50,923 nt of DNA. It comes from an uncultured Alphaproteobacteria bacterium (GTDB lineage Bacteria > Pseudomonadota > Alphaproteobacteria > RF32 > CAG-239). The notes under the pieces were generated by a model that was not told the DNA's origin, did no database searches, and saw nothing but the letters and a program-made list of their open reading frames with translations. How positions within the stretch are numbered: position 1 is the first letter of the stretch; every line of letters starts with the position of its first letter. The stretch spans positions 1-50,923 of the forward strand of contig CAKQMD010000010.1 in NCBI GenBank assembly GCA_934254925.1, read 5' to 3'. Below are positions 6,547 through 15,009 of this stretch, in pieces. Position numbers and translations under genes: made by a program.

Positions 6547-8316
6547 TTAACGTTTATACGTCGGTCGAGCCACATAATGTGTGTGTAACAGGGCATGCGC
6601 TTTGCCTGAACCTGCTTTTCCCAAATATTCCTTATACAGCGTCTTGATCGATTCGTTTTGGTGCGAACGCCGGTGCTTGGCTTGCAAATCCTCGTCCAAC
6701 AAACCTTTGGCACGCTTTTTGCGAATCTCGTCGGTAATGCCGCGCGGTTTCGGCTGTCCCGGCATCATCACCCGCGGCTGCCCGCCGCCGGCGATACACC
6801 CGCCTCGGCAAGCCATAACTTCCACAAAGTGATAAGGCATTTCTTCGCCGTTGGCTTTGGCTTCGCGAATGCGCTTCAAAACTTCCTCAACATTGCCGAT
6901 TCCATGCGCCACCGCCACCCGAACTTTGATCCCTTTAATGTCAACTTCCGCTTCCTTGATGCCTTCAAGGCCTTCAATTTCCCGAAAATCAATATTCTCC
7001 AGCTCCTCACCGGTAATGTAGAAATAAGCGGTGCGCAATGCGGCCGCCATCACGCCGCCGGTCGTGCCGAAAATCGTTCCGGCACCGGTATATTCGCCCA
7101 ACGGACTGTCGGCCTCTTCTTCCTTAAGCTCGCGGAAGTTAATTCCCGCCTGTTTGATCATCCGCGCCAATTCCCGCGTCGTCAAAGAAACATCAACATC
7201 CTGAAAACCGGAGCTGCTCATGTCTTCGCTGCGCACGATCTCCCATTTTTTAGCCGTACAGGGCATCACCGAAATTACTCGGATCTTTGCCGGATCGATT
7301 CCCATTTTCTCCGCATAATAAGTCTTCGCCAAAGCTCCGACCATCGATTGCGGCGACTTGCAGGTAGAAAAATGCGGAATCATGTCATGATGATATTTTT
7401 CCAACAAATCAACCCAAGCCGGACAACAAGACGTCATCATCGGCAGACTTTCGGGATTCATCTTAAACCGCTCCACAAATTCCGAAGCCTCTTCAATAAT
7501 CGTCAGATCGGCGCCGAAATTGGTGTCAAAAACCTTGTCAAAGCCCAACCGCCGCAAAGCCGCATAGGTTTTTCCGGTCAGATTGTCGCCGAAATCATAA
7601 CCGAACTCTTCGCCGATCGCCACGCGAACAGCCGGCGCAATTTGAACAATCGTTACAATATTGGGATCATTAAGCATATCCCAGACCTTTTGCGTCTCGT
7701 CATATTCCACGATAGCCCCGGTCGGACAATGCGCCGAACACTGGCCACATTTGATGCAGGGACTTTCCGCCAAGGGGATCCCTCCGGCCGCCGTCACCCG
7801 CGTTGCCAAACCGCGGTTAAGATAACTCAACGCCCAAACATTCTGCTGATTTTGGCAGACTTCGACACAGCGACCGCAGACCACACATTTAGAAGCATCT
7901 AAAACAATTGAATGCGTCGAATCGTCCAGCTCGTATTTTTTATTCAAACTCGGCAATCTGGAATGGGCAATTCCGAAAGTATTGGCCAAATCCTGCAACT
8001 CGCAATGACCGGAACGGATACAGGTCAAACACTCGTTGGGATGATTGCTCAAAATCAGTTCCAAAACCGTCCGCCGCACCTGTACCAACTCGGGATCGGA
8101 GGTAATGACCGACATGCCGTCGGCAACCGGCGTGCAACAGGAACGCAAAATCCGCCCGTTGACTTTTACGATACAAATGCCGCATCCGGCAGTCGGATCC
8201 ACATCGGGATGTTTGCACAATGTCGGAATGTCGATTTGCGCCTGACGGGCCGCTTCCAAAATAGAGGTGCCGGCAGGAACTTCAACGTCAATATTATCAA
8301 TTTTCAAATTTACCAT
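6547..8316 (-). CDS. hydA: [FeFe] hydrogenase catalytic subunit of NADH-linked HydABC/Hnd type
   Basis: 589 residues. Domains in order: [2Fe-2S] ferredoxin (C34, C45, C48, C60); His-Cys3 [4Fe-4S] site (H92, C96, C99, C105); two [4Fe-4S] sites (C144/C147/C150/C154 and C187/C190/C193/C197); H-cluster domain with TSCCPAW (295-301), MPCTAKK (C353) and MACRGGCIAGG (C503, C507); then a small-subunit-like helical tail. Both TSCCP cysteines are present, so proton transfer and cluster binding are intact. It reduces protons or oxidises H2 in the cytosol, with hydB and hydC as NADH module. It lacks the extra C-terminal [2Fe-2S] domain of the Thermotoga HydA. Maturases HydEFG are not in the window. Last gene of the operon. 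Confidence 0.95.
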   Translation of the reverse strand: MVNLKIDNIDVEVPAGTSILEAARQAQIDIPTLCKHPDVDPTAGCGICIVKVNGRILRSCCTPVADGMSVITSDPELVQVRRTVLELILSNHPNECLTCIRSGHCELQDLANTFGIAHSRLPSLNKKYELDDSTHSIVLDASKCVVCGRCVEVCQNQQNVWALSYLNRGLATRVTAAGGIPLAESPCIKCGQCSAHCPTGAIVEYDETQKVWDMLNDPNIVTIVQIAPAVRVAIGEEFGYDFGDNLTGKTYAALRRLGFDKVFDTNFGADLTIIEEASEFVERFKMNPESLPMMTSCCPAWVDLLEKYHHDMIPHFSTCKSPQSMVGALAKTYYAEKMGIDPAKIRVISVMPCTAKKWEIVRSEDMSSSGFQDVDVSLTTRELARMIKQAGINFRELKEEEADSPLGEYTGAGTIFGTTGGVMAAALRTAYFYITGEELENIDFREIEGLEGIKEAEVDIKGIKVRVAVAHGIGNVEEVLKRIREAKANGEEMPYHFVEVMACRGGCIAGGGQPRVMMPGQPKPRGITDEIRKKRAKGLLDEDLQAKHRRSHQNESIKTLYKEYLGKAGSGKAHALLHTHYVARPTYKR

Positions 8317-8336
8317 TTTCTGTCTCCTGAAGGCCG

Positions 8337-10022
8337 TTATTGCTTATTCTCGTTAGGGTCGACTTTTTCAAGATACTCGTTCTCAAAAAACCGCAGCGTC
8401 GACAAAACCGGATTCGGCGCCGTCTGACCCAAACCGCACAAAGAAGCCTTCTGCATGGCAGTGGCGATTCGTTTCAAATCGGCAATGTCCTGCTTAGTGC
8501 CTTTTCCTTTGTTGATTTTCTCCAAAAGCAGAAGCATCTGCTTTCCGCCGATCCGGCACGGCGCACATTTGCCGCAGGATTCGTCAACCGTAAAATCAAG
8601 ATAAAAGTTGGCGATGTTCACCATGTTGGAACTATCGTCCATCACGATCATGCCGCCGGACCCCATGATTGAACCGACCTTTTTCAATTCCTCATAACAA
8701 ACCGGAAGATCCATCTTGTCCGCCGGAATTACACCTCCCGAAGGACCGCCGGTCTGTACGGCCTTAAGCTTTTTGCCGTTGGGAACGCCACCGCCGATTT
8801 CATTGACAATCTCGTTAATCGTAGTTCCCATGGGAACTTCAATCAACCCGGAATGTTCTACTTGACCGGTAAGGGCAAAAACCTTGGTGCCCTTGGAAGT
8901 CTCGGTCCCGAAAGAAGCAAACCAATCGGCCCCTTTGAGGATAATCTTCGGAATATTCCCCAATGTCTCCACGTTGTTGACGCAGGAAGGCTTGCCCCAT
9001 AACCCTTTGTCCGTCGGATACGGCGGCCGCGGCCGCGGCGTTCCGCGGTTTCCTTCAATCGAATGGATCAGAGCCGTTTCTTCGCCGCAGACAAAAGCTC
9101 CTGCTCCGAGACGGACATCAATGTTAAAACAGAAATCCGTCCCCATAATGTTGTTGCCGAGCAACCTGGTCTTTTTGCAGGCTTTGATCGCTTTTTCCAA
9201 ACGCTCGACGGCCAGCGGATATTCCGCGCGAACATAAAACCAACCTTCCGTAGCACCGATGGCATAAGCGGCAATCATCATTCCCTCAATCACCGCATGC
9301 GGATCGCCTTCCAAAATGCTGCGGTCCATATAAGCGCCGGGATCTCCCTCGTCACCGTTGCAGATGATGAATTTCTCATCAACCGTCGGCGTTTTGGCGG
9401 CAATTTCCCACTTCAAGCCGGTTGAAAAACCGCCGCCGCCGCGTCCCCGCAGGCCCGATTTTTTAATCTCGTCCACAACTTTGGCCGGCGTCATGGTTTT
9501 CAAAACTTTTTCCAAGGCAAGATAACCGCCTTTGGCAATATATTCGCTGATATCTTCCGGATCCATATGCCCTGCGTTTTTCAAAACCACCTTTTCCTGC
9601 TTGGTAAAAAACGGCAAATCCAACGACAAAACATATTGTTGTAAAAACTCCGGCAATTGATATTCTTCGCCCTCTGCCAAATTCAACGCCGGCACGACAT
9701 GTTCGTTAATAATCAGCCGCGCCGCCATGGGATCCAGCCGTTTGTACAAAACATCCTTTTGTCCTTTGATCTCCACTCGCATCAAAGGTCCCTGGGCGCA
9801 CAATCCCATACAGCCGGTCGGCACAATCCGCACCCGGTCTTGCAGCTCATGCTGATTGATAGCGTCTTGCACCAAGTCAATGATGTTGTCGCTGCCCGAA
9901 GACTTGCACCCCGTGGAATGACAGCAATAAATATTGCACACAAAACGCTCCAGGTCCTGCTGCTTGTTTTTGGCAATTTCATGAATGTCAAATCTCTTGT
10001 CGATATCGCTCATCACGGCCAT
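8337..10022 (-). CDS. hydB: NuoF-like NADH/FMN subunit of [FeFe] hydrogenase
   Basis: 561 residues. The N-terminal thioredoxin-like [2Fe-2S] domain has CCHSTGCKSS and PTGCMGLCAQGP. The central FMN/NADH domain has GLRGRGGGGFSTGLKW and CNGDEGDPGAYMDR. An SLBB domain is followed by the [4Fe-4S] site ESCGKCAPCRIGGKQM...LCGLGQ. It should pass electrons between NADH and HydA. The protein stops soon after this site and lacks the C-terminal two-[4Fe-4S] ferredoxin domain found in Thermotoga HydB. The start ATG at 10022 lies just past the hydC stop (10027) and is preceded by GGAGGAGGAA; ATG at 10013 is a possible alternative. Separated by 20 bp from hydA. Confidence 0.94.
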   Translation of the reverse strand: MAVMSDIDKRFDIHEIAKNKQQDLERFVCNIYCCHSTGCKSSGSDNIIDLVQDAINQHELQDRVRIVPTGCMGLCAQGPLMRVEIKGQKDVLYKRLDPMAARLIINEHVVPALNLAEGEEYQLPEFLQQYVLSLDLPFFTKQEKVVLKNAGHMDPEDISEYIAKGGYLALEKVLKTMTPAKVVDEIKKSGLRGRGGGGFSTGLKWEIAAKTPTVDEKFIICNGDEGDPGAYMDRSILEGDPHAVIEGMMIAAYAIGATEGWFYVRAEYPLAVERLEKAIKACKKTRLLGNNIMGTDFCFNIDVRLGAGAFVCGEETALIHSIEGNRGTPRPRPPYPTDKGLWGKPSCVNNVETLGNIPKIILKGADWFASFGTETSKGTKVFALTGQVEHSGLIEVPMGTTINEIVNEIGGGVPNGKKLKAVQTGGPSGGVIPADKMDLPVCYEELKKVGSIMGSGGMIVMDDSSNMVNIANFYLDFTVDESCGKCAPCRIGGKQMLLLLEKINKGKGTKQDIADLKRIATAMQKASLCGLGQTAPNPVLSTLRFFENEYLEKVDPNENKQ

Positions 10023-10026
10023 GGTG

Positions 10027-10503
10027 CTATTCCTCCTCCGCCAGTTTGTTTTTCCATTCCTCCAGGATGTTTTTCACATCTCCCGGCGTCACGCGGCCGT
10101 AGGTTTTGCCGTTAACCACGCAAACCGGCGCCAAGCCGCAGCATCCGACGCAACGCACGCATTGCAGGTGAAACATTCTGTCTGCGGTACTTTCGCCTTC
10201 GTTAATGCCGAGCTCTTTTTTAAACTCTTCCAAAACCTTGTCGTTTCCTTTTAAATAACAAGCCGTCCCAGTACACACTGAAATGACGGCCTTTCCCGGA
10301 GCATCAAGCTTGAAGAAGTTATAAAAAGTCAACACTTCATAAATCCTCGCCAGCGGAATACCCATTCCTTCGGCAATATCCATGGCGTCTTCCCAGGGCA
10401 CATATCCCTTCACACCTTGAATCTCATGCAGCGCCATAATCAGGGATCCCCTTTTCTTCCGCCATTTGGTCGCAACTTGCGAGGCAATAGAACCTTCAGC
10501 CAT
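10027..10503 (-). CDS. hydC: NuoE-like [2Fe-2S] subunit of [FeFe] hydrogenase
   Basis: 158 residues from the ATG at 10503. NuoE/HndA-type thioredoxin-fold protein with cysteines in CTGTACYLKG and LQCVRCVGCCGLAPVC, binding one [2Fe-2S] cluster. It is the small diaphorase subunit, first gene of the hydCBA operon. The start at 10503 was chosen because AAAGGTG lies just upstream and the preceding in-frame 16 residues do not look like the family; that upstream frame also covers the promoter's initiation region. Confidence 0.93.
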   Translation of the reverse strand: MAEGSIASQVATKWRKKRGSLIMALHEIQGVKGYVPWEDAMDIAEGMGIPLARIYEVLTFYNFFKLDAPGKAVISVCTGTACYLKGNDKVLEEFKKELGINEGESTADRMFHLQCVRCVGCCGLAPVCVVNGKTYGRVTPGDVKNILEEWKNKLAEEE

Positions 10504-10549
10504 AATCACACCTTTCATGCTTGTTTTATCATAATGGAACCATGTTATC

Positions 10550-10577
10550 ATTGTATGGTAAATAAATTCTTATGCAA
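10550..10577 (-). promoter_or_regulatory. Promoter of the hydrogenase operon
   Basis: Minus strand: -35 TTGCAT (10572-10577), 16-bp spacer, -10 TACAAT (10550-10555), 46 bp before the hydC ATG. Two ATGATAA direct repeats flank a CATGGTTCCAT segment over the presumed start site and could be an operator. No FNR-type TTGAT-N4-ATCAA box was found. Confidence 0.55.
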
Positions 10578-10618
10578 GAACAATCCCCCAACCCTCCCCA
10601 ATTATCCGTTCCTTTTTT

Positions 10619-10635
10619 TGTCTATATAGACTGAT
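10619..10635 (+). promoter_or_regulatory. Upstream element shared by the two flagellin genes, copy 1
   Basis: TGTCTATATAGACTGAT, containing the perfect 12-bp palindrome GTCTATATAGAC (10620-10631). The identical 17 bases lie upstream of flagellin 2 in the same orientation relative to the gene. The copy sits 60 bp before the flagellin -35 and 41 bp beyond the divergent hydrogenase -35, so it could affect either promoter. It resembles an activator or repressor binding site. Confidence 0.55.
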
Positions 10636-10695
10636 TTTAAGTCAATGGATTATATCCAAAACGCCGATTGGCTGAGGAAAAAGTTTGCAAGGATT

Positions 10696-10724
10696 TTGAG
10701 CTGATTTCTCGTTTCTTCTATAGT
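10696..10724 (+). promoter_or_regulatory. Flagellin 1 promoter
   Basis: -35 TTGAGC (10696-10701), 17-bp spacer, -10 TATAGT (10719-10724). The 30-bp distance from -10 to the ATG is identical to that of flagellin 2, which supports both predictions. It does not match the usual sigma-28 or sigma-54 flagellar promoters. Confidence 0.6.
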
Positions 10725-10754
10725 CTTGGTATCAAACCCAAGGAGAAGAAGATA

Positions 10755-12626
10755 ATGAGTAACAGTATCAGTTTAACCGCCTCGATGCGATCAAATTTGC
10801 TGAGCCTGCAGAAGATTGCCGGACAAGTTGATCTTACTCAAAATCGTCTCTCCACCGGCTTAAAAGTCAACTCAGCCATCGACAATCCCTCTTCTTATTA
10901 CACGGCAGTTTCCTTAAACAACCGCGCCAGCGACCTTTCTTCCCTCCTCGATTCCATGGCACAAGGGATCCAGACGATTAAAGCGGCAACGGAAGGTTTA
11001 GAAGCCGGCGCCGGACTGTTGGAACAAGCCGCCGCCACGGCAACCCAGGCTTTGGAAACGACTATTCCGGCCAAGTCCTGGTTTGAACAACAAGAAGGCG
11101 TAGCGGCCGTGGTTTCGACCAAAGAAGAACTCTTGGCCGCGATTGACAGCGGCAAGAAAGGCGATATTGTCATTTACGGTCAGATTGACATGGGAAATAC
11201 CGCCATTACCTTGAAAGAAGGGCAGAACTTGACCGGGATCGGGGCTTACGGCATTTCCGACAACGAGCGCGGCAAATTCTCGGCGCTTAATTTTGAGGTG
11301 ACCGGAATGATTGGCTCATTTTGCTTAAGAAACTCTGGTAACCTCTCTGATCTCAGCATTCGGGTAACCGGTAATGCCGAAAAAAAGAATATAACAGTAA
11401 TTGATAACAAAATTACCGACAAAATCATCCTTAAAAACCTTGATCTTTATGCTAAAATAGAAAACCGAGGCAATTATACCACTCTAATAGACAGCAGTAA
11501 CGTAAGCGGAAATTCTTCAGATAAAGTGCTTAACCTTGCCGGTGTCAACAATCTTTATTTGGACGATTCTTCCGGATCCAGGTTGGGAAAAGTTTTTAAG
11601 AATTGTCATGTTGTTACCGATCCCGGAACGATTTTAAACATAAAATCCGATGATACAGCCTTTGAAAGCACAACATGCGAATTCAACGATTCAATCATTA
11701 ATCAGCAAAACGGCTTTGCCGATTTTGCCTTAAGTAATGTCACCTGCAATGGCTCAACCGTGTTAAATGGCTTCAACAATTATATTATATACAAAAGCAC
11801 CTTAACCTTGAATGACCAAAGCCGAGTGGATAACGCTCTATCAATTCACAACGCTACATTAATCATCAACTCAGCAGCGGCAAGCATCAATATCACCACT
11901 TCTTACTTGTTGCAGACAAACAACTATTCTGAAACTTCTTCCGCAACGGTTAAAGCCGTCGCCGGCAGCAAAATCAGCTTAGCCGGTCAAGTCTACCAAA
12001 CCAATGAAGATATTGATCATACCATAACCGGAAAAAATTTACGGGAAACCCCGCCGCAATATCAAAAAGTCGAAGGCGAAACCTACACCCAACCGGATCG
12101 GTCTTGGCTGGACAACTTGGCGATACTGCAAACATATCAAAAGAAAAATGACGGCAAGCAGTATACCGAGATCATCAAACAATATGATTCTTTAATTAAA
12201 GACAGCTCTTACAAAGGAATCAACCTTTTGCGCGAACAGGATTTGACCGTCACTTTTAACGAAAACCGTTCGGCGCAACTCTCCGTGCAAGGAAAAGACG
12301 CTTCGGCCAAAACTTTGGGGTTGGTGACGACTGATTGGCAAAACCAAGGCGACGTGGTCAAGTCAATCCAAGAACTGACCGAAGCCTTGACTCAAATTCG
12401 GCAAATGAGTAGCGAGCTTGGCAACTATTATTCCATTGTTACTACGCGGGAAAACTTCACCCAAAATCTGATCAACGTTTTGACCGAAGGAGCGGATAAG
12501 CTAACCTTGGCGGATATGAACGAGGAATCGGCCAATATGTTGGCTCTGCAAACCCGGCAACAGCTGGCTGTTAATTCTTTGTCCTTGGCTTCTCAGGCCA
12601 GCCAGTCGATCCTCAAACTTTTCTGA
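10755..12626 (+). CDS. Flagellin 1 with large beta-helix-like central domain
   Basis: 623 residues, longer than most flagellins. Residues 1-104 are the D0/D1 N-terminal helices (TQNRLSTGLKVNSAIDNPSS) in the alphaproteobacterial style. Residues about 441-623 are the matching C-terminal half, with DLTVTFNENRSAQLSVQG and the final QLAVNSLSLASQASQSILKLF. Between them, about 105-440, is an insert opening VVSTKEELLAAIDSGKKGD and NLTGIGAYG, followed by short strand-like repeats, as in pectate-lyase-like right-handed beta-helices. It contains four cysteines (190, 284, 308, 331), unusual for flagellin. The ATG at 10755 has AAGGAG nine bases upstream; the in-frame upstream extension overlaps the promoter. 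Exported filament protein; no other flagellar genes are in the window. Paralogue at 45371-47203. Confidence 0.9.
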   Translation: MSNSISLTASMRSNLLSLQKIAGQVDLTQNRLSTGLKVNSAIDNPSSYYTAVSLNNRASDLSSLLDSMAQGIQTIKAATEGLEAGAGLLEQAAATATQALETTIPAKSWFEQQEGVAAVVSTKEELLAAIDSGKKGDIVIYGQIDMGNTAITLKEGQNLTGIGAYGISDNERGKFSALNFEVTGMIGSFCLRNSGNLSDLSIRVTGNAEKKNITVIDNKITDKIILKNLDLYAKIENRGNYTTLIDSSNVSGNSSDKVLNLAGVNNLYLDDSSGSRLGKVFKNCHVVTDPGTILNIKSDDTAFESTTCEFNDSIINQQNGFADFALSNVTCNGSTVLNGFNNYIIYKSTLTLNDQSRVDNALSIHNATLIINSAAASINITTSYLLQTNNYSETSSATVKAVAGSKISLAGQVYQTNEDIDHTITGKNLRETPPQYQKVEGETYTQPDRSWLDNLAILQTYQKKNDGKQYTEIIKQYDSLIKDSSYKGINLLREQDLTVTFNENRSAQLSVQGKDASAKTLGLVTTDWQNQGDVVKSIQELTEALTQIRQMSSELGNYYSIVTTRENFTQNLINVLTEGADKLTLADMNEESANMLALQTRQQLAVNSLSLASQASQSILKLF

Positions 12627-12627
12627 T

Positions 12628-12660
12628 AAAAAAAGCACCCGTTTTTACAGGTGCTTTTTC
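12628..12660. terminator. Bidirectional intrinsic terminator between flagellin 1 and pnp
   Basis: GCACC (12635-12639) pairs with GGTGC (12650-12654), with A and T runs on either side; it serves the convergent genes. Confidence 0.88.
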
Positions 12661-12678
12661 TTTCAAGTTTCAACGAAA

Positions 12679-14799
12679 CTATTTTTCCAGGTCTTCACCG
12701 GTTTCCTGGTTCACACGTTTTGCCGAAAGTCTAATTTTTCCGCGATTGTCACAACCCAGGCACTTGACCCAAATCTGGTCGCCTTCCTTATAAAAATCAG
12801 AAACCGACGCGATTCGCTCATTCTTAACTTCAGAAATATGAACCAAGCCTTCCGTTGTTCCGAGGAAGCGGACAAAAGCGCCGAAATCCATAATCTTAGT
12901 AATGGTTCCGTGATAAATTTTGCCTTCTTCCGGTTCGGCAACGATTCCCATAATCCACTCAAGACAAGCGTCTCCCTGCTCTTTGGACATGGAAGCGATT
13001 TTCACTACGCCGTCGTCTTCAATGTCAACCTTACAACCGGTTTTTTCGACGATTTCGCGAATTACCTTACCGCCGGTACCGATCACCTCACGAATCTTGT
13101 CGACCGGAATCTTAATGGCAATAATCCGCGGCGCTCTTTCGGAAACATGCGGACGCGGCGCTTCAATCGCCTTGGCCATTTCGCCCAGAATATGGATACG
13201 GCCCTCATGAGCCTGAGCCAACGCCGTCTGCATAATCTCCTTGGTAATGGAAGTAATCTTAATATCCATCTGCAAAGCAGTGACCCCATCCTTGGTTCCG
13301 GCCACTTTGAAGTCCATGTCACCAAGATGATCCTCGTCGCCGAGAATATCGGTCAACACGGCAACCCGACCGTCATTTTCCTTAATCAAGCCCATGGCAA
13401 TGCCGGCCACCGGCTTAGCCATCGGCACACCGGCCGCCATCAAGGACATCGTCGTACCGCAAACCGTCGCCATGGAAGAAGAACCGTTCGATTCCATAAT
13501 CTCCGAAACCACGCGAATGGTATAAGGAAAAGAGTCCTTGTCCTTGGGCATCATCGGGTGAATGGCGCGCCAAGCCAACTTTCCGTGACCGATCTCGCGA
13601 CGTCCCGGACTCCCGATACGACCGCATTCACCCACAGAAAACGGCGGGAAGTTATAGTTAAGCATAAAGTCTTCTTTATATTCGTCCATCAAACCGTCGA
13701 CAATCTGAGCGTCTTCACCGGTACCCAGCGTTGTCACCACCATTGCCTGAGTTTCGCCGCGGGTAAACAAAGCAGACCCATGAGCACAGGGCAACACGTC
13801 AACTTCGCATTGAATCGGACGCACGGTCTTGGTATCGCGGCCGTCAATCCGGTGTCCGGTGGTCAGCACTTTTTCGCGCATGACCTTATGCATCAGTTTT
13901 TCAATGGCATCGCCGACATAACGGACTTCCAATTCGTTTTCGGGATCAATCGTCGCCTTGACTTCTTCCGAAGCCTGAGCGATCAAAGTTCCGCGTTTTA
14001 ATTTATCCGTCTCCTTAAACGCTTCTTCAAACTTGGCCATAAAATCTTTTTCGATTCGGCTGTAAAGCGCGTCAAATTCCGGCGGAAACTTCGGCGCTTC
14101 CCATTTTTCCTTTCCGGCTTCGGCCGCCAGTTCATTAATCATCTTAATCACCGGCTGGAAACTTTCAAAGCCGAACATAACGGCATTGAGCATCGTCTCT
14201 TCCGACAATTCCTGAGCCTCGGACTCAACCATCAAAACACCTTCGGAAGTGCCGGCGACAGCCAATTCCAAATCCGATTCCTTGGCCTGTTCAAGCGTCG
14301 GGTTCAAAATAAACTCGCCGTTTTTATAACCGACTTTCGCCGCACCGATCGGCCCGAGGAAGGGAATCCCCGAAACTGCCAAAGCTGCGGAAGCCGCAAT
14401 CATCGACAAGATGTCGGAATCTGTCTTTTGGTCATGTGACAAAACCGTGCAGATAATCTGCACTTCGTTTTTAAACGCATCGGGAAACAGCGGGCGGATC
14501 GGCCGATCAATCAAACGGGAGATCAACACTTCGCGTTCCGAAGGCTTGCCTTCGCGTTTCATAAAACCGCCGGGAACTTTGCCCGTGGCATAATATTTTT
14601 CCTGGTAATTGACTGTCAAAGGAAAGAAATCCTGATCTGCCTTCGCTTCTTTTGCGGCGCATACCGTCGCCAACACCTCTGTTTCGCCATAAGTGGCAAC
14701 GACTGCACCGGTAGCCTGTCTTGCAATTTTGCCTGTTTCCAACACTAACTTGCGTCCGCCCCATTCCATTTCCTTGCGGACCACTTTAAAATCGATCAT
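12679..14799 (-). CDS. pnp: Polyribonucleotide nucleotidyltransferase (PNPase)
   Basis: 706 residues, typical length. Two RNase PH-like domains (MIDFKVVRKEMEWGGRKLVLETG; later RTKTVRPIQCEV-like and RIGSPGRREIGHGKLAWRA segments), a KH domain (EVIGTGGKVIREIVEKTG) and a C-terminal S1 domain (YHGTITKIMDFGAFVRF). It degrades RNA 3' to 5' by phosphorolysis, usually within the degradosome. The ATG at 14799 follows GAGGAAAGGAAA and gives the family N-terminus. It lies downstream of rpsO, as in most proteobacteria, with structured RNA in between. Confidence 0.97.
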   Translation of the reverse strand: MIDFKVVRKEMEWGGRKLVLETGKIARQATGAVVATYGETEVLATVCAAKEAKADQDFFPLTVNYQEKYYATGKVPGGFMKREGKPSEREVLISRLIDRPIRPLFPDAFKNEVQIICTVLSHDQKTDSDILSMIAASAALAVSGIPFLGPIGAAKVGYKNGEFILNPTLEQAKESDLELAVAGTSEGVLMVESEAQELSEETMLNAVMFGFESFQPVIKMINELAAEAGKEKWEAPKFPPEFDALYSRIEKDFMAKFEEAFKETDKLKRGTLIAQASEEVKATIDPENELEVRYVGDAIEKLMHKVMREKVLTTGHRIDGRDTKTVRPIQCEVDVLPCAHGSALFTRGETQAMVVTTLGTGEDAQIVDGLMDEYKEDFMLNYNFPPFSVGECGRIGSPGRREIGHGKLAWRAIHPMMPKDKDSFPYTIRVVSEIMESNGSSSMATVCGTTMSLMAAGVPMAKPVAGIAMGLIKENDGRVAVLTDILGDEDHLGDMDFKVAGTKDGVTALQMDIKITSITKEIMQTALAQAHEGRIHILGEMAKAIEAPRPHVSERAPRIIAIKIPVDKIREVIGTGGKVIREIVEKTGCKVDIEDDGVVKIASMSKEQGDACLEWIMGIVAEPEEGKIYHGTITKIMDFGAFVRFLGTTEGLVHISEVKNERIASVSDFYKEGDQIWVKCLGCDNRGKIRLSAKRVNQETGEDLEK

Positions 14800-14831
14800 A
14801 AATATTTCCTTTCCTCTTTTTACAATCCACA

Positions 14832-14885
14832 CCTCGGCATCATTGCCGAGGATTTAAAAGGAATGCGGAGCCCCATTGCCCCGCA
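14832..14885 (-). other. Structured rpsO-pnp intercistronic region
   Basis: Two minus-strand hairpins. A perfect 8-bp stem CCTCGGCA/TGCCGAGG with a 4-base loop (14832-14851) has no T run after it and could be an RNase III type processing site as known in the E. coli pnp leader. Upstream, TGCGG/CCGCA (14864-14885), followed by TTCCTTTT, could be a weak rpsO terminator. The 210-bp gap otherwise shows no gene. Confidence 0.5.
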
Positions 14886-15009
14886 CCCCGAAAATTTCTA
14901 CTTAAGAAAAGCGACAATGAAAGGCTGTATTCACCATAACAACGCCTTCCGCCACCTCCGGCAAAAAAGCAATCATGGCAAAAATTTTCGATTGACGCAT
15001 CGGCTTCTC

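Noticed and set aside
6658..7902. Plus-strand open frame opposite hydA
   Set aside because: Reverse shadow with Arg/His-rich composition; hydA is certain on the other strand.
10668..10754. N-terminal extension of flagellin 1
   Set aside because: The in-frame stretch overlaps the predicted promoter and the ATG at 10755 has a ribosome-binding site and the family N-terminus.
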